Positions 1-8,339 of a stretch of 54,136 nucleotides of DNA are shown here, in pieces. The stretch is taken from the NCBI GenBank assembly GCA_964423835.1, contig CAYRGJ010000023.1, forward strand, positions 1 to 54,136, read 5' to 3'. The notes beneath the pieces were generated by a model. The model worked only from the letters and a program-made list of their open reading frames with translations. It had not been told where the DNA came from and did no database searches. Each line of letters begins with the position of its first letter. The stretch's first letter is position 1. The DNA comes from JAFGCL01 sp964423835. GTDB taxonomy: Bacteria > Chloroflexota > Dehalococcoidia > UBA2247 > RBG-13-53-26. A program made the position numbers and the translations under genes.

Positions 1-824
1 AGGACAACATCCCGTTCCACACCATGATCTGGCCGGCGATGCTGATGGGGTACGGAGGGCTCAACCTGCCCTACGATGTCCCCGCCAACGAGTTCCTCAC
101 CATCGAGGGCCGCAAGCTCTCCACCAGCCGCAACTGGGCGGTGTGGATCCCGGAGTACCTGGAGCGCTTTTCGGCCGATCCGCTGCGCTACATGCTGTCG
201 GCCAACATGCCGGAGACCTCGGACGCCGACTTCTCCTGGAGGGAGTTTGTGCGGCGCAACAACGACGAGCTGGTGGCCACCTACGGCAACCTGGCGCATC
301 GCGTTCTGACCTTCACCACCAGGCACTTCGACGGCTGCGTTCCCACCCCGCAGGAGCTGGACGGCAGCAGCCAGGCCCTGCTGGGCAAGGCCCGGGACGC
401 GTTTGCGGCCGTGGACTCGCTCCTCGCGGGCTGCCATTTCCGGGACGCCATGAAGACGGCCATGCTTCTGGCGCAGGACGCCAACCGCTATCTCGATGAG
501 AAGTCGCCCTGGAAGACCGTCTCCACCGACCGGGCCTCGTGCGGCACTGCCCTTTACGTTTCGCTCTCGGTCATCAACACCCTGAAGACCCTGCTCTACC
601 CCTTCCTGCCGGAGAGCTCAGAGAAGCTGCACCAGCTGCTGGGCGGCCGGGGGACGGTGCAGGCCGAGGGGTGGGCCGTCCACGATCTGCCGGCCGGGCA
701 GAGGCTGGGCGTGCCGCAACCCCTCTTCGTGAAGCTGGATGAGGCCGTGGTGGCCAGAGAGAACTCCAGGCTGGGCCGGGCGCCGGAAGATGCCTCGGAG
801 GACAAGCAGAAAGGAGCATGTTGA
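1..824 (+). CDS. metG: Methionyl-tRNA synthetase, C-terminal part (5' truncated by window edge)
   Basis: The reading frame is open from base 3 and ends with TGA at 822-824, giving about 273 residues of the C-terminal part of MetRS, which charges tRNA-Met in the cytoplasm. The fragment starts just inside the Rossmann catalytic domain (DNIPFHT). It contains the class I signature loop as GRKLSTSRN, the KMSKS-equivalent that contacts ATP and tRNA, followed by the DPLRYMLSANMPETSDADFSW segment, which links to the anticodon-binding helical bundle. It ends soon after that bundle, so no C-terminal tRNA-binding (EMAP/Trbp111) domain is attached. The stop overlaps the next gene by a few bases, suggesting cotranscription with the prenyltransferase. 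The HIGH motif and the true start lie outside the window. Confidence 0.95.
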   Translation, partial: DNIPFHTMIWPAMLMGYGGLNLPYDVPANEFLTIEGRKLSTSRNWAVWIPEYLERFSADPLRYMLSANMPETSDADFSWREFVRRNNDELVATYGNLAHRVLTFTTRHFDGCVPTPQELDGSSQALLGKARDAFAAVDSLLAGCHFRDAMKTAMLLAQDANRYLDEKSPWKTVSTDRASCGTALYVSLSVINTLKTLLYPFLPESSEKLHQLLGGRGTVQAEGWAVHDLPAGQRLGVPQPLFVKLDEAVVARENSRLGRAPEDASEDKQKGAC

Positions 825-1774
825 GCGTCTCCTGGACCTACGACCCGGTGAGGGCGGACATGGCCGTCGTGGAGGAGAAGATCGAAACGGTGGCCAAACT
901 GGCCCCCGCGGAGATGGCCGAGCAGCTGCGACACGCCCTGGAAGGCGGGGGCAAGAGGGTCCGCCCCGCGCTGACGCTCCTGGCCGGCCAGTTCCGCCGC
1001 TGCAACCGTGGCCACCTGACCTCCATGGCCGCTGGGGTGGAGGTGCTGCACACTGCCACCCTGGTGCACGATGATACCATCGACGGCGCCGAGGTGCGCC
1101 GGGGCAAGAGCAGCATCAAGCAGCGCTGGGGCAACAGCAAGGCGGTGCTCATCGGCGACTACCTGTTCGCCTGCTCGGCCGGGTTCGTGGCCGAGACCAG
1201 AAACATCCGGGTGATCAAGCTCTTCGCCCGGACCCTGATGACCATCTGCACCGGCGAGATCCAGGAATCGATCAATGCCTTCAGCGGCGACCGGGAGCGC
1301 TACTTCCAGACCATCAGCGACAAGACGGCCTGCCTCTTCGCCGCGGCCACCGAGTCCGGGGCGGTGCTGTCCAGGTCGCCTGAGGAGACGGTGCAGGCCC
1401 TCAGGGACTACGGCCAGAACATCGGCATGAGCTTCCAGATCGTAGACGATATTCTCGACTTTGTGGGCCAGAAGGAAACGCTGGGCAAGCCCGTGACCAG
1501 CGACCTGGCCCAGGGCGTGTTCACCCTGCCGGTGATACTGCTGTTGGAGCGCCCTGAGGGCTCCCGGGTCAGGGAGGTCCTGGCCAGGGACAGGTCCGAA
1601 GGGGTCCGGCTGCTGGCGGAGATGGTGCAGCGCTCATCGGTGATCGACGAATGCTATGAGGTGGCCCAGCAGTTCTCGTCCCGGGCATCCGCCGCCATCG
1701 AGAAGCTGCCGCTCAACGCGGCCCATGAATGCCTGGCCAGCCTGGCCGCCTACGTCACCCGGCGCCGCAGCTAG
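818..1774 (+). CDS. Long-chain polyprenyl diphosphate synthase
   Basis: This is a trans-type isoprenyl diphosphate synthase of 318 residues that condenses IPP onto an allylic diphosphate to make the polyprenyl chain of quinones or lipid carriers. GGKRVRP (44-50), the first aspartate-rich motif DDTID (85-89) and the second DDILD (210-214) are all intact. The residue five before the first motif is Ala80; short-chain enzymes usually carry an aromatic there, so a C30-C50 product is inferred. The start is ambiguous: AAGGAG lies only one base before ATG 818 but four bases before TTG 821, and TTG 821 overlaps the metG stop. It is probably cotranscribed with metG. The stop shares a palindromic CTAG with the convergent moaE stop. 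The exact chain length cannot be read from sequence. Confidence 0.93.
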   Translation: MLSVSWTYDPVRADMAVVEEKIETVAKLAPAEMAEQLRHALEGGGKRVRPALTLLAGQFRRCNRGHLTSMAAGVEVLHTATLVHDDTIDGAEVRRGKSSIKQRWGNSKAVLIGDYLFACSAGFVAETRNIRVIKLFARTLMTICTGEIQESINAFSGDRERYFQTISDKTACLFAAATESGAVLSRSPEETVQALRDYGQNIGMSFQIVDDILDFVGQKETLGKPVTSDLAQGVFTLPVILLLERPEGSRVREVLARDRSEGVRLLAEMVQRSSVIDECYEVAQQFSSRASAAIEKLPLNAAHECLASLAAYVTRRRS

Positions 1775-2172
1775 CGCTGAGCCCCTTCATCCACCAGCGT
1801 CTCCGTGGTCCACTCCGGGGCCACCTCCTTGAAACGCTCGATGGCATACTGGCAGGCGGCGAAGGCCTCCTGGCGATGAGGGGCCCCGATGGCCACCACC
1901 AGCAGGATCTCTCCCGTCCGGAGCTTGCCGATGCGGTGTATGATGGCCACGTCCTCGAGGCCCCAGCGGCTGCCGATCTCCGCGGCGATGCGCTCCAGCT
2001 CCTGGCGGGCTCTGTCCTGGAGGGCCACCTGGTGCTCCATGTAGATGACCTGGTGGTCATGGGAGGTCTCCCTGACGGTGCCCACGTAGGCGATGACGGC
2101 CCCGTAGGCCTTGCGGCGCACGCTCTCAATGGCGGCTTCGGGGCGGATGGGGTTACGGGTGATGCGGATCAA
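1771..2172 (-). CDS. moaE: Molybdopterin synthase catalytic subunit MoaE
   Basis: This is the large subunit of molybdopterin synthase, which with thiocarboxylated MoaD inserts the dithiolene sulfurs into cyclic pyranopterin (precursor Z). The family pattern is clear: AVIAYVGTVRE near the N-terminus, HRIGKLRTGE, and GAPHRQEAFAACQYAIERFKEVAPEW. The lysine equivalent to E. coli K119 is present in ERFK. The position of E. coli K126 (the WK of the PxWKxE motif) reads WTTE, so that second catalytic lysine is replaced. The frame also opens at GTG 2184, overlapping the ftsH stop. TTG 2172 is preferred because GGAGG sits five bases upstream and the protein then starts MIRIT like its relatives. It follows ftsH on the same strand. 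No moaD or other molybdenum-cofactor gene is visible in the window. Confidence 0.9.
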   Translation of the reverse strand: MIRITRNPIRPEAAIESVRRKAYGAVIAYVGTVRETSHDHQVIYMEHQVALQDRARQELERIAAEIGSRWGLEDVAIIHRIGKLRTGEILLVVAIGAPHRQEAFAACQYAIERFKEVAPEWTTETLVDEGAQR

Positions 2173-2183
2173 GCCAGCCTCCA

Positions 2184-4174
2184 CTAAGCCGGCGCAGGCG
2201 CCGCGGGGACCGGATCGCTGAACAGCTTCTCCAGCTTTTCACCCTCGATGCTCTCTTCGGCGATCAGCTTCTGGGCGATCTGCACCAGCTTCTCCCTGTT
2301 CTCTGTCAGGACGGTCCGGGCCGTCTGGTAGGCCTTGTCGATGATGGTGCGGACCTCCCGGTCGATGTCCAGGGCCACCCTCTCGCTGTAGTTCCGCTGC
2401 TCCGAGATCTCCCGGCCCAGGAAGACCAGCTCTTCCTTGTGCCCGAACGTGCGCAGCTCCAGGCGGTCGCTCATTCCGTACTCGGTCACCATGGCCCGGG
2501 CGATCTTGGTCACCCGCTCGATGTCGTTGTGGGCGCCGGTGGATTTCTCGTTGAAGGTTATCTCCTCCGAAACGTGCCCGGCCAGCAGGACGGACAGCTC
2601 GGCCATGTACTGGCTGCGGGTGGTGATGTGGCGGTCCTCCGCCGGCATGTTCCAGGTCATCCCCAGGGCCATGCCCCGGGAGACGATGGAGATCTTGCGC
2701 ACCGGATCGGCGTCCGGAAGCATCCGCGCCACCAGGGCGTGCCCGGCCTCGTGATAGGCCACGATCTCCTTCTCCCTGGCGCTGATCATCCGGCTCTTCT
2801 TCTCCGGCCCCATGAGGACCCTCTCTATGGCGTCCCCCAGCTCGATCATCCCGATGCTCTTCTTGTTGCGCCGAGCCGCCAGGATGGCGGCCTCGTTGAC
2901 CAGATTGGCCAGGTCGGCGCCGCTGAAGCCCACGGTCTGCCGGGCGATGGTCTCCAGGTCCACCGAGCTGTCCAGCGGCTTGCCCTTGGCGTGCACCTGC
3001 AGGATGCCCGCCCGGCCGTTGATGTCCGGCGGGTCCAGGATCACGCGCCGGTCGAAGCGGCCGGGCCGCAGCAGGGCCGGGTCCAGGATGTCCGGGCGGT
3101 TGGTGGCGGCCAGGACAATGACATTGGTGGAGGTGTCAAACCCGTCCATCTCGACCAGGATCTGGTTCAGGGTCTGCTCCCTCTCGTCGTGCCCGCCGCC
3201 CAGCCCCGCGCCGCGGTGGCGGCCGACGGCGTCTATCTCATCCACAAAGACGATGCAGGGGGCGTTGCGCTTGGCCTGGTCGAAGAGGTCCCTGACCCGG
3301 GAGGCGCCCACTCCGACAAACATCTCCACGAACTCGCTGCCGCTGATGGAGAAGAAGGGCACGCCCGCCTCCCCGGCTATGGCCCGGGCCAGCAGCGTCT
3401 TGCCGGTGCCCGGAGCTCCGATGAGGAGGACGCCCCGCGGTATGCGGGCGCCCAGAGCCAGGAACTTCTCCGGCTGCTTGAGGAACTCCACGATTTCCTG
3501 GAGCTCCTGCTTGGCCTCCTCCACGCCGGCCACGTCGGTGAAGGTGACCGTGGGCTTGGCCCCGTTGGCCAGGCGAGCCCGGCTCCGGCTGAAGTTGAAG
3601 GCCTGGTTGTTGGCGCCCCGGGCGCCGCGCATGATGAAGATGAACAGGACNNNNNNNNNNNNNNNNNNNNNNNNNNNNNNNNNNNNNNNNNNNNNNNNNN
3701 NNNNNNNNNNNNNNNNNNNNNNNNNNNNNNNNNNNNNNNNNNNNNNNNNNTGAAGGCCTGGTTGTTGGCGCCCCGGGCGCCGCGCATGATGAAGATGAAC
3801 AGGACAACCAGCATCACCAGGGGCACCACGGTGAGCAGGAAACTGCCCCAGTTGAAGCCGCTGGAGTAGCTGATCTTGACGTTGACCGTTCTCCCGCCGG
3901 TCTGGGCGGGGTCATTCAGCAGATTGACGAAGTCGCCCACGTACTCGCTGGCGATCGTCGTCTTGTATTCGTCCTGGCCCTCTTCATTGACCACCAGGGT
4001 GCGGTCGTCGATGATCTCGACATCCGAAACCCTCCCTTCCTTGACCGCCGTGATGACGTGCGACAGGTTGGGAGGGGCGGTATCCTCGCCCCTGGGCCAG
4101 AAGACTATCACCAGGGCCACTATCCCCACGAAGATAAGCAGGTAGATGATCGCCAGCCGTCTGTTCTTACCCAC
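2184..4174 (-). CDS. ftsH: ATP-dependent zinc metalloprotease FtsH (interrupted by an assembly gap)
   Basis: This membrane-anchored AAA+ protease degrades misfolded membrane and regulatory proteins. When the 100-N gap and one copy of the 55-bp flanking duplication are removed (155 bases), the two halves join in frame into a 611-residue protein, the normal FtsH length. In that joined numbering, transmembrane helices lie at about 8-26 and 110-130 around the periplasmic domain. Walker A GAPGTGKT is at 201-208, Walker B with DE at 260-261, then the second region of homology (ATNRPDILDPALLRPGRFDR), and the zinc site HEAGH at 423-427. The start is GTG 4174 behind GGAGG; ATG 4201 overlaps the predicted -10 and is upstream of the expected transcript start. 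A frame-changing reading of the gap would be an artefact. Confidence 0.95.
3596..3805. repeat. 55-bp exact duplication flanking the assembly gap
   Basis: Bases 3596-3650 and 3751-3805 are identical over 55 bases and abut the two ends of the N run. Both encode the same piece of FtsH after its second membrane helix. An exact overlap of 55 bases is a typical assembler k-mer overlap, so this is most simply one locus represented twice at contig ends and padded with a fixed 100-N spacer. It should not be read as a biological repeat. Confidence 0.9.
3651..3750. other. Assembly gap of 100 Ns
   Basis: One hundred undetermined bases inside ftsH. The round length and the matching flanks indicate a scaffolding placeholder of unknown true size. 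Protein and frame arguments favour a true gap size of zero with the flanks collapsed. Confidence 0.97.
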
Positions 4175-4199
4175 TAATACACAATCCTCCAGCGACCAC

Positions 4200-4208
4200 A
4201 TTATAGCA
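4200..4208 (-). promoter_or_regulatory. Extended -10 promoter of ftsH
   Basis: On the minus strand the sequence reads TGCTATAAT, a perfect extended -10 (TGnTATAAT). Transcription would start near 4193, leaving a short leader that carries GGAGG before GTG 4174. No good -35 box is visible, as is usual for extended -10 promoters. Confidence 0.65.
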
Positions 4209-4249
4209 TAAAAGAAACACGCTACCCGCAATAGGGCCGGCAGCGCAGC

Positions 4250-4267
4250 GGCGGCAGCGCTGCCGCC
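4250..4267. repeat. 18-bp perfect palindrome between ftsH and the DUF503 operon
   Basis: GGCGGCAGCGCTGCCGCC is a perfect 18-bp palindrome centred between the divergent ftsH and DUF503 promoters. An 8-bp direct repeat GGCCGGCA lies on each side, at 4236-4243 and 4273-4280. It could be an operator or a cruciform/hairpin element, but its GC richness makes chance symmetry more likely than usual. Confidence 0.5.
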
Positions 4268-4346
4268 ACGGTGGCCGGCAATGACGGCGCCCCGCGGGCC
4301 GGTGCGCCGGAAGGCGATGGCGCAGGGCCGCAGCGCCGGCAGGCGA

Positions 4347-4375
4347 TTGCGCCTCAAGGGGGCCTGGTGTAGAAT
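4347..4375 (+). promoter_or_regulatory. Candidate sigma-70 promoter of the DUF503-helicase operon
   Basis: TTGCGC (4347-4352), a 17-base spacer and TAGAAT (4370-4375) lie upstream of ATG 4402. The -10 matches the consensus at five of six bases; the -35 matches only TTG. Transcription would start near 4382. Confidence 0.5.
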
Positions 4376-4401
4376 GGCCCCATCGCGAGGGGGTCCTCCT
4401 C

Positions 4402-4695
4402 ATGAACCTGGGTGTGTGCCACATGACTCTCCGTCTGCCGGAGAATGAGAGCCTCAAGGGCAAGAGGAAGGTGATCAAGTCCCTCATGGCCCGGGTGAGA
4501 GGCAGCTACAACGTGGCCATCGCCGAGGTCGATGATCAGGACGTGTGGCAGCTGACCACCCTGGGCATCGCCTGCATCAGCAATGATGCCCGGCTGAACA
4601 ACAGGGTACTGTCGCAGGTGGTGCAGTTCATCTGCCAGAGCCGGCTGGATCTGGAGGTGGTCGACTACCGGATCGAGCTCATCCCCCTCGGCTAG
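4402..4695 (+). CDS. DUF503 / YlxP family protein
   Basis: A 97-residue protein of the YlxP/DUF503 family. The family block VAIAEVDDQDVWQLTTLGIACIS is present at about residues 38-60, together with the N-terminal SLKGKRKVIKSLMARVR. Its relatives are small ferredoxin-fold proteins, often found beside rbfA and translation genes, but no biochemical role is firmly assigned. Here it is the first gene of a likely operon and lies 20 bases before the helicase gene, which is not the usual rbfA neighbourhood. Its start is ATG 4402 with a GAGGGGG tract upstream. Confidence 0.85.
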   Translation: MNLGVCHMTLRLPENESLKGKRKVIKSLMARVRGSYNVAIAEVDDQDVWQLTTLGIACISNDARLNNRVLSQVVQFICQSRLDLEVVDYRIELIPLG

Positions 4696-4715
4696 CCACG
4701 GCCTCGAGGCTCGGA

Positions 4716-7157
4716 ATGACCGTCTCCTCCTTCATCGACGAGATCAGGGCCCAGTCGGAATACCGGGACCAGATCGTCCACGTTGAGCACCTGCCGCCGC
4801 GGCCGCCGGCCTTCCGGGAGCCAGCCGAGCCCCTTCACCAGCGGCTGGAGTCCGCTCTGCGGGCCGCGGGCCTGTATCCCCTGTATACTCATCAGGCCAT
4901 GGCTGTGGACCTGGCCCGCTCCGGGGAGAACGTGGCGGTGGTGACCGGCGCCGCCAGCGGAAAGACGCTGTGCTACAACGTGCCCGTGCTGCAGTCGATC
5001 ATGACCGACCGGGCCAGCCGGGCCCTCTACGTCTTCCCCACCAAGGCCCTGGCCCAGGACCAGCGGCGCGCCCTGGCGGACCTGATCTCGCTGCTGCCGG
5101 TTCCGGTGAAGGTGGCCACCTTCGACGGCGACTCCCCGCGGGAGGAGCGGCTGCAGGCCAGGAGGGCGGCCCGGATCGTGCTCACCAACCCCGACATGCT
5201 GCACCTGGGCATCCTGCCCAATCACCGGGCCTGGTCGGCGTTCCTGCGCCGGCTGAGCTACGTGGTCATCGATGAGGTGCACGGCTACCGGGGCGTCTTC
5301 GGCTCTCACGTGGGCAACGTGCTGCGGCGGCTGCGGCGGCTCCTGGACGCGTACGGCGTGGCGCCGCGGTTTATCTGCTGCTCGGCCACCATCGCCAATC
5401 CCGGGGAGCACGTGGAGAGGCTGGTGGGGCTGCCCTTCCGGGTGGTGGACGCGGACGGCGCGCCCCGTGGCCGCAAGGATTTCGCCCTCTGGGAGCCGCC
5501 CCTGGCGGAGAAGGCTCCGGGGGCCCGCACCAGCGCCACCAGAGAGGCGGCCAACGCCGCCCGGACCGGCGCCGCCAGCAGCGGCGGCGAGGTGGCCGGC
5601 GCCTCTGCCTCCAGCGCCAGCAGCGAGGCGGCCGGCGTCTCTGCCTCCAGCGCCAGAGGTAAGGTGGCCCGCCCCCCTCGCATCAGCGCCAACAGCGAAG
5701 CGGCGTACCTGCTGGCCGAGCTGGTGAAGCGCCGCGTCCGCACCATCACCTTTGCCCGCACCCGCAAGCTGGCCGAGCTCATCTACGTCTATGCCCGGCA
5801 GCGCCTCGGCGCCTCGGCCCTGGCGCAGCGGATCAAGCCCTACCGGGGCGGTTACCTGGCCGAGGACCGGCGGCAGATCGAGCAGGAGCTGTTCTGCGGG
5901 GACCTGATGGGCGTGGTGGCCACCACCGCGCTGGAGCTGGGAATAGACGTCGGCGGGCTGGACGCCGCGGTCCTCACCGGTTACCCGGGCAGTATCGCCA
6001 GCACCTGGCAGCAGGCGGGCCGCAGCGGCCGCCGGGCCGGAACCAGCCTCAGCATCCTCATCGGGCTGGACAACCCCCTGGACCAGTATTTCATGCGCCA
6101 TCCGGAGGCCCTCTTCGGCCGCCGCTTCGAGAACGCCCTCATCGACCCCGGCAACCGCTACGTGATGGGCTCCCACCTGGTGTGCGCCGCCTGGGAGTCG
6201 CCGCTGTCCGCCGGGGACGCCCGGTACTGGGGGGAGCCGCTGGCCAAGGCCCTGCCGGCCCTGGAAGAAGAGCGCCGGCTGAGGAGCCGCGAAGGCCGCT
6301 GGTACCCGGAGCCGAGCATCGCCTATCCGGCCGAGGCGGTGAGCATCCGCTCCGCCTCGGCCTTCAACTACGCCATCCTGGATGCCTCGCAGGCCGATCG
6401 GCAGCTGGGGACAGTCGATGCCAGCCTGGCCCTGTCCCAGGTCCACCCGGGGGCCATCTACCTGCACCACGGAGAGCCCTACATCGTAACGGAGCTGGAC
6501 CTGGGTGCCAGGTTCGCCCGCGTAGCGCCCGCGGATGTGCCCTACTACACGCAGGCCAAGGAGCTGACCGATATCCGGGTGGTGAGGACCCTGGAGGCGA
6601 AGGACACCCCCGGAGCGAAATGCTGTCTGGGCGAGGTGGAGGTGACCACAAGTATCGTCGGCTTCCGCCGGAAGATGCAGTTCACGGAAGAGGTGATAGG
6701 GGAGGGCTACCTGGACCTGCCGCCCATCCATTTCGAGACGGTGGGGGTCTGGTTCGACCTCCCGGCGGCGGCGCTTTCCGGCATCGAGCGGGCCCGGCTG
6801 GACCTGGCCGGCGGCCTCCACGCCGCTGAGCACGCCTGCATCGCCCTGCTGCCCCTGTTCGCCATGTGCGACCGCAACGACCTGGGCGGGGTCTCTACCC
6901 CCTGCCACCCGGATACGATGAAGCCGCAGATCTTCATCTACGACGCTCACCCCGGCGGGACCGGCATCGCGGAGAAGGGCTTCGAGCTGATCACCGGCCT
7001 GTGGCGGGAGACCCTGCGGGCCATCGAGGAGTGCCCCTGCGAAGACGGTTGCCCCGGCTGCATCCAGTCGCCCAAGTGCGGCAACAACAACGAGCCGCTG
7101 GACAAGAGGGCCGCCCGGATTATCCTGGCCGCCCTCTGCGCGTTGCCAGAGATGTGA
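4716..7157 (+). CDS. DEAD/DEAH-type helicase with C-terminal cysteine cluster (MrfA/YprA-like)
   Basis: An 813-residue superfamily 2 helicase. Visible motifs are Walker A GAASGKT (78-84), DEVH (186-189), SAT (223-225) and the motif VI region WQQAGRSGRRAG. The C-terminal DUF1998-type region contains the four-cysteine cluster CPCEDGCPGC....KC near residues 770-790, as in Bacillus MrfA, a 3'-5' helicase for repair of mitomycin-type DNA damage. A repair role is therefore likely but inferred. Residues about 262-325 form an Ala/Ser/Gly-rich insert between the two RecA lobes, containing a 12-residue tandem repeat; it is probably a disordered linker. The start is ATG 4716. It lies in an operon with the DUF503 gene upstream and polyamine genes downstream. 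Confidence 0.9.
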   Translation: MTVSSFIDEIRAQSEYRDQIVHVEHLPPRPPAFREPAEPLHQRLESALRAAGLYPLYTHQAMAVDLARSGENVAVVTGAASGKTLCYNVPVLQSIMTDRASRALYVFPTKALAQDQRRALADLISLLPVPVKVATFDGDSPREERLQARRAARIVLTNPDMLHLGILPNHRAWSAFLRRLSYVVIDEVHGYRGVFGSHVGNVLRRLRRLLDAYGVAPRFICCSATIANPGEHVERLVGLPFRVVDADGAPRGRKDFALWEPPLAEKAPGARTSATREAANAARTGAASSGGEVAGASASSASSEAAGVSASSARGKVARPPRISANSEAAYLLAELVKRRVRTITFARTRKLAELIYVYARQRLGASALAQRIKPYRGGYLAEDRRQIEQELFCGDLMGVVATTALELGIDVGGLDAAVLTGYPGSIASTWQQAGRSGRRAGTSLSILIGLDNPLDQYFMRHPEALFGRRFENALIDPGNRYVMGSHLVCAAWESPLSAGDARYWGEPLAKALPALEEERRLRSREGRWYPEPSIAYPAEAVSIRSASAFNYAILDASQADRQLGTVDASLALSQVHPGAIYLHHGEPYIVTELDLGARFARVAPADVPYYTQAKELTDIRVVRTLEAKDTPGAKCCLGEVEVTTSIVGFRRKMQFTEEVIGEGYLDLPPIHFETVGVWFDLPAAALSGIERARLDLAGGLHAAEHACIALLPLFAMCDRNDLGGVSTPCHPDTMKPQIFIYDAHPGGTGIAEKGFELITGLWRETLRAIEECPCEDGCPGCIQSPKCGNNNEPLDKRAARIILAALCALPEM
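5594..5656 (+). repeat. Intragenic 36-bp tandem repeat in the helicase linker
   Basis: CTCTGCCTCCAGCGCCAG occurs at 5603-5620 and again at 5639-5656, exactly 36 bases apart, with GGCCGGCG just before each copy. The period of 12 codons keeps the frame and encodes GEVAGASASSAS followed by SEAAGVSASSAR. Such in-frame minisatellites can vary in copy number between strains. Confidence 0.75.
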
Positions 7158-7194
7158 CATAAGGTTATCATGAGTACTTTGGGGGTTATGCGGA

Positions 7195-8331
7195 GTGGAT
7201 CAGGGAACCGGGTTGACGGCCCAGGCGGACCGGCTGCTGGAGGCGGCCCGGACGCAGCTGGCCGGCGTGAGAACGCCGGTGCTGCTGATGGACAAGGGCC
7301 TGATCAGGGCCAGGTACCAGGAGTTCCGGGCCTGCTTCGGAGGGGACCGGGTGTACTACGCGGTGAAATCCAACCCCCACCCGGCCATCGTCAACCTGCT
7401 CTGGGGCCTGGGCTGTGAATTCGAGGTCTCTTCACTGGGAGAGCTGCGGCGCCTGCTGGAGATGGGCATACCCCCGGCGCGGATCACCGTCGGCAACCCG
7501 GTGAAAGCGCCCGAGCTGGTGCGGCTGGCCGGCCAGAGCGGGATCGAGCTGACCGCCTTCGACTCCTACTCCGAGATCGAAAAGCTGGTGGCGCAGGCGC
7601 CGGGGACCAGGGTGGGTGTGCGCCTCAACGTGCCCAACGACGGCAGCGAGTGGCCGCTGACCAGGAAGTTCGGGGTGGAGGCGGACCAGGCGGTGGACCT
7701 GCTGGTCCAGGCCGCCCGGAGCGGGCTGGTGCCGGAGGGCATATTCTTTCACGTGGGCTCCCAGTGCACCCTGTCCGCCACCTGGGCCCGGGCCATCGAG
7801 AAGAGCTGGTCGGTCTGGCAGCGTGCGGCGGAGCGGGGGATCCATCTCCGCCTGCTGAACGTGGGCGGCGGTTTTCCGGCGACCTACACCAGGCCGGTGC
7901 CGTCCGTGGCCGAGATCGCCGGCGTCATCCACCGCTCGGTGGCGGCCCTGTTTCCGCCGGACGTGGCCATATCGGTGGCCCCCGGGAGGGGGCTGGTGGC
8001 CGAGGCCGGCATCCTGGCGGCCAGCGTGATGGCCCGAGCGGCCAGGGACTCGGAGCAGTGGCTCTACCTGGACGTCGGCGTGTTCAACGGCCTCATGGAG
8101 GCGGTGGGCGGCATCAAGTACCACATCATCCCGTCCCGGCCGGGGCCCGCCCGGAAGTGGGTCCTGTCCGGGCCCACCTGCGACAGCTTCGACGTCATCT
8201 CCAGCGAGGTGGAGCTGCCGGACCTGGAGGTGGGGGACCGGGTCTACATCACCTCGGCCGGCGCGTACACCACGGCCTACGCATCTGAGTTCGACGGCTT
8301 TCCCATTCCGGAAACCTGCTTCCTGGAGTAG
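7195..8331 (+). CDS. PLP-dependent ornithine/lysine decarboxylase-like protein (fold type III)
   Basis: A 378-residue member of the Orn/DAP/Arg decarboxylase 2 family, predicted to make putrescine (or cadaverine) for polyamine synthesis. The PLP lysine is K58 in YYAVKSNP. HVGSQ and the glycine-rich NVGGGFP loop bind the cofactor phosphate. SGPTCDSFD (from 325; Cys329) and GAYTTAYASEFDGF are characteristic of ornithine decarboxylases rather than diaminopimelate decarboxylases. Spermidine synthase follows eight bases downstream, which supports ornithine as substrate. The start is GTG 7195 with a GGGGG tract about eight bases upstream; an in-frame stop at 7171 excludes an earlier start. Lysine or carboxynorspermidine decarboxylation remains possible. 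Confidence 0.85.
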   Translation: MDQGTGLTAQADRLLEAARTQLAGVRTPVLLMDKGLIRARYQEFRACFGGDRVYYAVKSNPHPAIVNLLWGLGCEFEVSSLGELRRLLEMGIPPARITVGNPVKAPELVRLAGQSGIELTAFDSYSEIEKLVAQAPGTRVGVRLNVPNDGSEWPLTRKFGVEADQAVDLLVQAARSGLVPEGIFFHVGSQCTLSATWARAIEKSWSVWQRAAERGIHLRLLNVGGGFPATYTRPVPSVAEIAGVIHRSVAALFPPDVAISVAPGRGLVAEAGILAASVMARAARDSEQWLYLDVGVFNGLMEAVGGIKYHIIPSRPGPARKWVLSGPTCDSFDVISSEVELPDLEVGDRVYITSAGAYTTAYASEFDGFPIPETCFLE

Positions 8332-8339
8332 AGCGCATC

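Noticed and set aside
3377..4357. Apparent truncated or frameshifted FtsH with a run of unknown residues
   Set aside because: The break disappears when the duplicated 55 bases and the Ns are removed, so no frameshift is reported.
4692..7160. An 822-residue minus-strand open frame opposite the helicase
   Set aside because: It mirrors the helicase gene almost end to end, lacks any motif and has shadow-frame composition.
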